From Lingula anatina (Eukaryota > Brachiopoda > Lingulata > Lingulida > Lingulidae): a DNA stretch of 36,336 bases. Shown one piece after another: positions 19,601 through 31,507 of this stretch; positions within the stretch are counted from its first letter, which is position 1, and each line of letters starts with the position of its first letter. The stretch lies in the NCBI RefSeq assembly GCF_001039355.2, contig NW_019774069.1, positions 1,411,301 through 1,447,636 of the forward strand. Direction: 5' to 3'. The notes under the pieces are model-generated. The model did not search any database. It was not told the origin of the DNA and worked only from the letters and a program-made list of their open reading frames with translations. The position numbers were made by a program, and so were the translations under genes.

Positions 19601-22600
19601 AAAATTAGACAAGCATCAAAAGTTTGCCCAAGAAAATGGAATGTCAAGTCATTTTGTGTCTGCAAAAACTGGAGATTCTGTAAGTAAAATTTAATTTTAA
19701 TATTTTTGCTGTTATTTGCTTTTATTGTGTAGATTTTTCAATGATAATCTTTAATTTTCAATAATGCCTCATTTTACATGTTATATCCTTTATGTAGAAA
19801 AAATTAAAACAGTATTTGACTAGACACTTAAACTCGAGAGAATAGAGTTTTTTCAATCAGTTTTAAAGATAATGAGAATTTGGCTGAAGAATGTATGTAA
19901 TGCATTTGATTTTTTTATTCAATGAATCATTGGTTGGAAAAAAGTTTGATTTTTAGTCTATTTTCGTTGTTATGTTTGAAGGATTACTAAAATTATACAA
20001 ATTGCCTTTTAATGTACATATTTGGAATTTACCCCACACCTTTTTTCTTATCACAATTAAAGGCAGGCCCGTAGCCAGGAGGAGTCCGAGGGGTTCAAAA
20101 GAACCCCTCTTTTAAAGGCCCCCCCCTTTTTGCTGGGCAAAGGGTCCCCTCTGGGTAAAATTTTATCTATGTATATGAAGGTTTCATGGTAAAAGGTCCA
20201 CTTTTTCAGAAAAAGAACTCCCGTTTGAAATTGCTAGCTACGGGCCTGAAAGGTATACTATATGCATTTCAGAATGTGAAAAATACATTGCAAAGCAACT
20301 TACCTTTTCCAATTCTGACCTTAGAAACAGTAAAACCCCTCAAACTAAAATACCTGATGTACTTTATGGTCATGAATATGTGTTTTAATATTTCTTTCTA
20401 AAATATCAGGAAGACGTGGCAGTCTAAATGAATCATGTTTCATTTAGAACTGAGCTTTTTAAAGTGATTTGGTTTGAAAATCCAGTATAGTAAACCTTAA
20501 TGTTGAGAGATTTCTCTGCATTTCAGGTCATTTAAAATATCATTTTTCAGGTAGAAATATCAAAAAGGTAGAAATATCATAATTACAAAGGGTAAAATTG
20601 CCTTGCACAGACTCTGAAAAAATCGAAACAATGAAGGTCCTTTACACTGTTAAGATAACATTCATTGCCAAACAGATAATGTTTGCTTACAGTTCAATAG
20701 CTTACTAAAGAAACATTTGATTTGGGCACTATGACTTCTGACTATATCAACAAAGTAATAGAAAAAGAGCACATAAATTTTAACAGTATGTCCACAAGAT
20801 GTAGTCCATGAGTGTGTGCTTGGCTTGACATTGGGGTAGTAGAAATTGGCTGCTCAACTTCAATGGGACTGGATGTTCTAGGTAGTGGTTGATTTACTTT
20901 TGAACTAATGTCAATGTCTGGTTGAGCTGTAGTTTCTTCAGATTTTGGCAAAGGTGGCTGTTCAACTTCAATGGGACTGGATGTTCTAGTTAGTGGTTGA
21001 TTTACTTCTGAACTACCGTCATTGTCTGGTTGAGCTGTAGTTTCTTCAGATTTTGGCAAAGGTGGCCAGTGCACTTCACTTGGAGTGTTTCTAAGCATGC
21101 TGGAAACACTTGCCAGAGAGCCATTATTGGCTGCAGGCTGTACATTCAGCAACTGACACATGAGTGGGTAGATATCCACTTGTTTGAATGGGTTCACAGT
21201 AATTCCTTCTTTGAAGTTGGGCCCCATGGCCATGAATATGGGTTTCATAGACATATACCTGTTGTCGTAACCATGGGTACCATTGCCTGGGAACATGAAA
21301 CTCTGGTTCTGGAAAGGTCGAATGTTGTTTTAGAAATTTTGATCAGAGCAGACTATAATTTTACAATAAAATGGTTCTATGGTAGTTAGATAGCCTCTGT
21401 TATTATTTAATATAAATATAAATTATACTTACAAATATGAATTATATTTATATTGTAACACAAATGTTTTACAGTAGAAAGTAAAAGAAAAATCACTGAT
21501 GATACCAGACTATATTCTTTATCAGCATTGTAAATTAGAACTGAAGAGTGTTAAGGACATCATAGTTTGACCTACCCATCTGATGACCCATCCTTCATCT
21601 GCTATTGCTAGGATAGGCATAACTCTCCTATTGTTTTTATAATGAAAGATGTCTGGAATGTCTTCCTTCAAGTACACAGTCATATTAGGGTGGGCATCCT
21701 TCAGCTGATTATACAACCTCTGTTTAGCATCCTGGTCTTTTTTGTTGGGTAGAATATTACATATAGGACCATGGTCTGGCACTCTCTCAACATCAGAGAC
21801 GGTGACATAGTCTGTAAGTGTTATAATCTTGTCTTGACTCATCTTAGTCATCCCATGGTCACTGGTAATTATGATATTAACCACTTCCAGTAGATTATTG
21901 GCTCTCAGTTTGTTTAGAAGATATCCTATAAGCCTGTCAACATCCTTGACTGCCTGTTCCACCTCAGCTGAGTCTGGACCATGTTGGTGACCACTAAAAT
22001 CTGGTTCATGGTAGTACATGGCAACAAAATTAAAAGATGTTGGTTTGTCTTGAATTTTGTCTTCTCCTTTAAACCAGCTCACCATTTTGTTCACTCTGTC
22101 CTCATATGGGGTGTTTTGGTTGTAGTTGAACCACATGTTAGCATTTTCATTTTGAATGCTGACATCACTGCCAGGCCAGAAGTAAGTACCACTCACTTTG
22201 TGCTGCTTCTTTACTGTCAGCCATATTGGTTCTCCACCCCACCACCGCCCCTCCTTGCCTGTTCTTGCCTTGATAGAAAATACTTCATCAAATATTGGAT
22301 CATACATTGTGTTGCCAATAATGCCATGACTTTCCTCATATAACCCTAAAAAATAGTTATAAACAGCACAATGGTTGGTGTCTTTGAAATAATTTATTAA
22401 GTTTTGTAAAACGTAAACGCATTATGGTTCGTATTTATTTCAGAAATTTTGCAGAAAAACGTTACATGTACAGACTAAAGTAGGTATGAAAATTCTGACC
22501 ATAATGACCAATATGCAACACTTACAGACTATGTTTCAAATCTTGAATTAGATGGAAGTTTGTTTTTTTTTTATTGTAAACAAGTTTCCATACAAGAAAG

Positions 22601-25600
22601 AAACCTTTATAAAATTTTATATTTCAAATGTTTTTATTTTCTTACCTGTTGCTATAGTATAGTGGCTGGGAAATGTTTTAGTAATAAAAGTCCCATTGAT
22701 GTAAGGAGCCTTTGCCCCACACCCTGCAATGTAGTCCAAGAAGGGCGTTTCCACTTTGTCCAGATAGTCCCAACGAAAACCATCAAAAGAGAGGAGAAGG
22801 AGTTTTTCTGTGTATTCAGCTCGTGCCAATCTCATCTCAGAATATAGAAAAATTATAAAGATGACAATATTTGCAGTTAGGTAAACATCCATAATTTCTA
22901 TGTTGGTTCTCAATCTGCCTCACCCTAGCAGTATAGTGGATTGAAAAAAGGTTCAGTACTAGTATTTTCAGGCTAAGTATTACCATCTGGAAGGAAGGCA
23001 CTTGTGCTTACTTTGCTAAAGTGTATTCTGGCTGCAGTGCGATGCATATCAGTGTGCCTGTTAGAGGCTACAGCAGTGATAAAACCAAGACTTGAGGTCT
23101 AAGCAAAGCAATTCATACTGTCCAGGGGGCCCTGGCTGGTTTATGTTTAGCCCTGACCATGGTTGTATGAGACTGGTACTCACATCTGCCAGTAGTTTAT
23201 GAGAAGATTATATGGATGACTTGGCAGCAAATACATAATACAGGAAATCTTTGCACTGTCATGTTGTCATAATGGCATATGGGATATAACAATAATAATA
23301 ATAATAAAAATCTTGAGCACTAAAATGTGTACATGTTACATTTTACAGGCTCTCTACACTAGTCATAACAATTTTACAACAACTATACAAATCTATACAA
23401 ATACTTACGGAATGATTACTGGGAAGCAGCACAGAGTAAAACGACTATTGCTATTGATGGGTGTGTCGTTTTATACTACTTCTATCTGTTTTATCAATTA
23501 GTAGGATGTGGTGAAGTCTGGTGCCTTTTCTAAGTCATTTGCTCAGTCACTGTGCTTAATCTTTTGCAGAGGGCAAACACCACTTTTGCATTGCAGACAT
23601 ACATTTTTTTTTTTTCGGAAATCTGCATCTTTATTAATGCACTGTTTTATACAAGAATTAAGATAATCATTACCTTATGACTGTTAAAAATATTTTTGTT
23701 GACATCAAGTTACACCTTATACTGAATACATATTGGTTGCATATTTTGTTATATTTAGTCAATACCTTCAGGTAATATTATGATTGTAATAAATAGATAA
23801 GATCACAATTTTGCTATTTTGTAGGTAAATCTGTTTATTGGTGATTGAAAATGCTTTTGTTACAAAGTATTCGTTATCACAGGTAGCATGCATGCAAAAG
23901 CAAATGAAAATTAAGATGTGTTGACAATAGCATGAAAATATTGAATCATAATTTCCTTAAAGAATGCTGCTATATTTATTTTTTACTGAAAGATAAAATG
24001 ATTTTTATTCTTTATATTCTGCTAACACGATCTTTGTCTAAAGTTAAAAACTTTGTCATTTACTACTATCAAACTACTTGTAATTGATGGAAATTTCACG
24101 TAGAATAGAACTTCAAATTGGTTGCTGGTCAGGGATTATTCTTATGTTTAACCATGCTGACAAGTATTAAAGATAGAATCCACAATCCATTCCCTTGTAT
24201 GCCAGCAGCTTTGCTGGTAGGACAGGTCTTCATTGTTGGTGCATTGGGGTCCACTGGTGTTGTATTCTGCAGGAAACCCTGTACAGAACTCAGGCTGCCA
24301 TTATTTGGTGCAGGGGGAACTGCAAGTAGTTCACATATCAGTGGATAGATGTCGACACTGTTGAATGGCTGTGCAGTGTAGTTGTGCTTGAAGTTAGGAC
24401 CTCTGGCCAAAAAGATGGGCTTCATTGACATCAGCTCATTGCTCCATCCATGTGTTGCTAGAGCATTCCAAGGACGCTTTGGATTCTGAAATTGAAGAGC
24501 AGATAAGAAGTTTGAAGAAAGATTCTTCCATAATGTAGTACTTCAGCAGATTTAAGTATTTATGTACATTTTATTCAACTTAACCAAGCCATAGAAAAGA
24601 AAATTAACTTAAATTTATATCATTACCATAACAATAAAGAAATGATGTTAAGTTGATTTTCTTTTCTATGGCTTGGTCCAAGCTGTTGACTTTTTTGTTT
24701 TTCAGGAAAAAAATCACCTTCACTATTCACTTGATATTATGTTATGGTGGCTTAAAATGTGATATTAAAAAAACATTTGGGTCTAAACATAAGGATCCTA
24801 CACAAATTACAAGCCCAGACATATCTTGTGGGTCACTAGCTAGTAGGGTACAAAATAGAATAGGAAATTAAAGATTGGTTGTTTGGATCAAATCCTTAAA
24901 AAAAGCTTACATAAACACACTCCCATGGTAGGTCCATGATGACAAGTATTGGCATGATGCGGCGGTGGTTCTTGTAGTGGTATGATTCGGGGATATCACG
25001 CTTTAGATATACTGTCATGTTGGGGTGAACATCTTTGAGGACATTGTACAGCTCCTGTGTCTTGCCATCCTGAGGAAGTATTGTACAGACAGGCCCTATA
25101 TTGACCACATCCCTGACCAGTGTGGCATTAGCATATTGGCCAATATTGATGATCTTATCAGGATCTCTCTCCGCCATGCCATGGTCACTGGTCAGTATGA
25201 CATTAACCTGGTTGGTCAGTCCATTGCTTTGTAACTGGTCCATGATATAACCAAGCAATTTATCCATATCCTTGATTATGTCCAGGAGTTTTGTGGAATT
25301 TGTTCCAGAATAATGTCCAGTGTGATCTGGTTCATTGAAGTACAAGGTCACCATGTCAATGTTTTTACAGGTCAACCAGTCCACCACAGTTGTAACCCTA
25401 CTCTTAAAAGGAACTTTGGAATCATAAGCCTTGAAAAAGTTAGGTCTGAGACCTTGCACTTCTGCTTCACTCCCAGGCCAGAAGAATGTGGCACTTGTAA
25501 GATTGTTCTTCCTTGCAGTGATCCAGATGGGTTCTCCATCGTTCCACCACCTTGTCTCTTTAGATGACATGTAAAAATATTTACCGAACTCTGGGTCGTA

Positions 25601-28600
25601 CATCTTGTTACCAACAATGCCATGGCTTTCATCATACAAACCTAAAAAAAATACAAAAAAATATCATGAATAATGTATACATATTTGATAGAAGATGTTC
25701 AATTGTATTACACTCATTGTATTCTTATACTCACTTACATAAAGAGAGAAGCTGATAAATTCTTAGCCATAAATAATAGGTAGATATGAAGTTATCTATG
25801 ATATTGAAAAATGACCTTTTTTTTCAAATTAGAATTATTCAAATATAAGAAAAATCAGAAAATTTAACCAATATAGTTTGAAAAGAATTAAGTTTTATAT
25901 TTGTCCATTTTGAATAGCCTTACCTGTTGCAATGCTGTAATGACTAGGAAAGGTATTAGGGACAAAGGGGACATTGATATAAGGTGCCTTGACTCCTTCT
26001 CTGGCCATCTTGTCAAAGTTTGGGGTATCCACCATGTTCAGGTAATCCCAGCGAAATCCATCCATGGAGATGAGCAGAACTTTCTTAGTGTAATCCTTTT
26101 GAAGTGCCACCAACATAGGCAAGGTAAGGAATAAAAGAGTATGGAAACTTGCTGATGCCATGGCGGGGGACCGTTTTCTAACTGGCTTGTAATTCTTGAA
26201 TATAGGGACTTGCCAAAGTGTCTTTGTTATCTGATAAAAGAAGATGGAGTGCTTTGTAAATATCATTACAGAGCTTTATTACTCACTGATGTCATCAGCA
26301 ATGTTTGAGGTGTTTTATCTTCTCTAAGGCAGCCTTAACAAACCATAGTTTCTATGTTGTCTAGTTGTTCTATTTTATCAGTTTAAGCAAGTAGCATAAT
26401 ACATGTTACTTTGAGTTGAGTAAACAATTTAATTTATTTACCTAATATTTACACTGCTCACAATAGCATAGTATACCGGCAAAGGCAAAGTATACCGTCC
26501 TGTATGTCCACCAGGGGAGTGGCATTGCATTACTTGTTATGTACAAAGGAAAATTGTTAATGTATCCCACCCAAAAAGAATAATTTCCAATAGCAGACAC
26601 TGATCACCACATATAGTGTGATATAAAAAAAGGTGTTTACACATTTATGCCAGTAGTTTCTGTTCTGATGAGACCACCTTTCAATCATATTCTTCTGTGT
26701 GAATGGTTTTTGATTCGAGTGTATTGTTGAGATGTCGGATAATGAAGTTCCGCGACTAGTTGGCTGATTCCCTGTCCATCGTTTCCCTGTCCATAGTTTC
26801 CAGCAGTTCAAAGTTGTGTTACATGAATCTTAATTTCATACCTTAGACTGATATTAAACATTGTTAAGCGATATGTAACTTTCCCATGGTACACAATCTA
26901 CCAGTAGTTAAACCCTTGTAAATAATATTTAGTCTGCCACATGTAGGTAACACGTGAATCAAATGTCTAATCTGTTTGATATGCATGTGAAGTAGATCTT
27001 CCACTTGTGACTTCACAGTGCAGATGTGATGGATGTTGTGTATAGTTGCAGTTGATTGCACATGGGTGTCATGTTTGTATTATACATCATTTGTGCTAAA
27101 AACCATACTAAGTTTATAAAAATTGTTTTGTCACAACTTTCTGCTTATGGCAAAAGTATATTCTCTTCATGATCACTTACACCTACTCTTCCAGAGCACA
27201 TGATCAGGGCAATCATGAACCCTGCTAATCAAGATTTAGCACATCAAGGACTTACCAAATATTCATTTACAGTTTTAAAATATATTTGATATTGAACATG
27301 ATAGTTTTCTTTGTGAAAACTTCCTTTCAATTAATCTCAGTATAAAGGTAGAGAGCAAACAAACAGAAAAAATATTTACCTTGTAGAGCCTACCTTATTC
27401 CCTCTTTATTGTCATGTAATGTTAAAACTATATCTGTGTATGGGAAAAACACAGATGTTTACTCATAAGGCTTGGTTGTACACACAAGATAATATATTTG
27501 TTGTTATGCATAAACCAGTGATTAAGTTGATATTTATCATCAGTAGGTCAGTTGCGTGTACAGGACGTGGTTAGTCTTGGTATTTTTATGTACAGAACAG
27601 ATTTAAGTTATGAACATACTTTATGAACATACTTTTATTTTGTGTGGTGCTTGAGGAATCATTTGTTGAATTATTTCAATTTGTTTTTATGATGATATTA
27701 AAATTTTGTGAAGTCATTGTTGGAGTGGAGGTGCCATTGTGAGAGGTCTGAACAAATAATAAATGATATGAACGTACTTTATTTTGTGTGGTGCTTGAGG
27801 AATCATTTGTTGAATTATGTCAATTTGTTTTTATGATGATATTAAGATTTTATGAAGTCATTGTTGGAGTGGAGGTGCCATTGTGAGAGGTCTGAACAAA
27901 TAATAAATGATACTGAATAAAAAATAAATGGCAGATGATTGGTACAAATACAGTAATAATCTTATCAAGTTACTGTACCATCACAATGACTATGGTAAAA
28001 GGAATACTGCATGTGTAAGTTTTCCAAATTCAAATTATCTATGTCTTCATGTCCTGCAAAGATACCAATCTTTCCCAATTCAGAGCTTAGAAACTTTAAA
28101 ACCTCTCAGGTAAATGTAACCTGACATCAACATTTTGCTTGAAATGTACAGGAAGACTGTCATTTAGAACTAAACCATTGAATTAAAAATGGAATAAAAC
28201 ATCTAACCCATGTGAAAGGATGGGCGAGGCAATGTTTTGTGAGTGGGAGAGCCTCCCTCCAAAAAAAAAAAAATAATAATTTTGGCAGGTTAAACACATA
28301 AAGAGTACCTTTAATCACTGTTTAAGTGCAAAAAAAGGCTTAATTTAGCTTCATGTTAGCAGGGCTTAACATAGATATTATACACAAAATAGAGGATTGA
28401 ATTACTAAGTAATTTTTCATTTGATTCCAATTTATTTTGCCACAGTGAAAAAAAAAATAATTGAAAAGCAGTTGACTAGATATAAGAAGACATTAATATA
28501 AATAGAGGGTAATTCTACTCAGTAATTTAGGCCAACTTAGTAATGAAATTAATTCTTGGTGCACACAGTAGACAACTATGGCATGTATTAGCCAGAGGCA

Positions 28601-31468
28601 TATCAGTGAATATCTATTAAAAAACTTATCAGTTATCCTGGAGGAGAGACAGGTAATAATATGTTATACAGCATATGGAAATATTGAGTCATAGTGCCCA
28701 GGTTTAAAAAGTTCAGTTTTAAAAATGACCCTTTGAATTGAGAAGTTATATTGATTAAAATTTTAGTTAGAAAAGTAGAAAATATTTCAATTTGCAAAAT
28801 TGATCAAGTGACAGAGATAAAAAGAAGCAAAAACAAAGTCCACAATCCATTCCCTTGTATGCCAGCAGCTTTGCTGGTAGGACAGGTCTTCATTGTTGGT
28901 GCATTGGAGTCCACTGGTGTTGTATTCTGCAGGAAACCCTGTACAGAACTCAGGCTGCCATTATTTGGTGCAGGAGGAACTGCAAGTAGTTCACACATCA
29001 GTGGATAGATGTCGACACTGTTGAATGGCTGTGCAGTGTAGTTGTGCTTGAAGTTAGGACCTCTGGCCAAAAAGATGGGCTTCATTGACATCAGCTCGTT
29101 ACTGTAACCATGAGTGCCTTTACCATACAGAGTTGTGTTCTAGAATGAAATAGGAAAATATAATTTATCTCTTTATTTAGTGACAGACATATTACTAGTT
29201 GGAATTTTTAAGCCATGTAAAATTAATTTCTGTTATTTTATGTTGATGTAATTTTTTTTTCGCTAGGAATAACCAGATATTTTAAAGGAACCACATACTT
29301 GTGCACAACATTAACAAACAAGCTTACATAAGTACACAACCATCCCTCATCCATTACAGCTAATATGGGCATGATACGGCGGTTGTTTTTGTAGTGGTAG
29401 TTTTCGGGAATGTCTTCCTTCAAGTACACAGTCATATTGGGATGCTTGGCGTGGAGTGCATTGTAAACCTCTTGCACTTTGCCATCATGAGGAAGGATTT
29501 GACATAAAGCTCCAGTGGTAACAACAAACTTTATTGCTGAAGGATTGGTGATCAAATTTTCAATGGATACAGTCCTAGTTGATGGGTCAATCTCAGCCAT
29601 GCCATGGTCACTTGCCATTATTATATTGAGTTGATTTGCTAGTCCTGCTTTATACACTTCAGAAAGTATGTAGCCAAGAAGTGTGTCCATTTCTTTTATT
29701 TTCTGCTGCATCTCTGGTGACTTGGGCCCTAACTGATGACCAAGGCTATCCGGTTCTTCAAAATACAGGGTAGCAAAGTGAATGCTATCACACAGGAACC
29801 ATTTGATAACTGTGTCAACTCTTTCCTTGAATGGAACGTCCTCATTGTAAGGTTTGACTATGTTTGCCTTCAGACCTTGGATCCTGGTCTCAGTGCCAGG
29901 CCAGAAGTAGGTGGCACTACTCAGGTTGTTCTTCCTAGCTGTTATCCATATGGGCTCTCCACCATCCCACCATTTGGTTGTCTTAGTTGCTGGGGAAAAC
30001 CACTCGTTAAACTGGGGATCATACATTCTGTTGCCAACAATGCCATGGCTCTCTTCATACAGACCTGAATAAGGCAGTATTTTTGGAACTAAGGCCCTGT
30101 GCTTAAAATGGCATTTATTTATGAAGTTGGGGTTTTGTGCCGTATCTCAATGTTGATGTAACATCTGGATTGAACTGGCATATCACATTGAGTTTTTAAG
30201 ATTACCTATGAAGGCATAGTTTGAATTCGGATAGGTATAGCTATTGGAAAGGGGTGATCACAAAATAAAAAGATATTGTAGAGCTTGTGTGGGATATATA
30301 TGCACCAAAGACACTCTGCTTATTGTAAAAAATGAATTTTCGCACTATAAATGATAACAGATCACCTTACCTGTGGCCATAGTATAGTGGGAAGGAAAAG
30401 TCTTAGTGGTGAAGGGGTTGTTCATATAAGGTGCCTTGACTCCTTCTCTGGCCATCTTGTCAAAGTTTGGGGTGTCCACCATGTTCAGGTAATCCCAGCG
30501 AAATCCATCCATGGAGATGATAAGGACTTTCTTGGTATACTGAGTACTGTGGCCGTATGTGGCCAGCAGTATACACAGGAGAGCTTTGCACAGGTGCCAG
30601 GTGGATGGTGACATGCTGGACGTACTCCCTCTCTATTTTATGTGACCCCAGTTCTGGAAGCAGAAGTTTTGGTGTTATAATGACACATGTTGCCTTAAGA
30701 TTAGATTAGCTAGCTTAAATAGCAGAGAGATTGTGAATTTTAAATTGTGGCCACAAAAAAGAAAATATAAGAGAAAATAAAAGTACGTAGCTATGTAGTA
30801 AATATGCTGAAACCTGGGCCTTTTTTTGTTTGCATCAGTGGCATGTAATACAATAGGTAATTTTTTCATAGTTTTTTGTATTGTTCTATTATCCTGATGT
30901 TTATGTTGAAGAATACTTGAACTGTTAGCCCACCATTTACATAAAAGCTACCCCACCTTAGATTATCTGATAATAAGTATTAATACTTCAAATAAAATAA
31001 AGCTTCAGTCTTCAAAATGTCTTATCAAAATGTCTGTGTTTGATTAAATAGTTATGTTTGCTGGTTGTCTGGAAGGCCTATTTAGATTAGTTGGTTATCA
31101 TCATTGAACAGTCAGCTTTGACACATGTGAGGATATATTATCCCATTGTTTAGACCTAGATGTTGACAGATAAAATTAAGTCAGCTCTTGATGATGTGGC
31201 AATATTGACTATATTAGCTTCATACGAGGTTGCAGGGATTGTGAGACAAGCAAGGTTGTTGTCAAAAAAGCCCAGTCTTCAATTTGAACCATATTGGAAT
31301 AGTAAAATCATGTGTCTCAAATCATTAAAATATTTTAGCAGTGCATCTTAACAATATAAGATAAGCTGGGAATGTAACAAAGAAAACATCTCCTGAGAAT
31401 TTTTGTTTTTATTTAATACATGATCCTGAATGTTGTGATTGACTTTTATTCCATATGTGTGGCTAACT

Positions 31469-31507
<39 letters not shown>

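Noticed and set aside
22893-22913. Upstream in-frame TTG as the start of ENPP-A
   Set aside because: Not a usual start in animals; the ATG at 22892 gives a proper signal peptide.
24129-26161. ENPP-B as a pseudogene because of NTFPSHYS and the odd tail
   Set aside because: Frame, splice sites, signal peptide and all metal ligands are intact; the changes are substitutions, not breaks.
27622-27912. CRISPR-like or satellite array
   Set aside because: Only two long copies with no spacer-repeat pattern; the organism is an animal.
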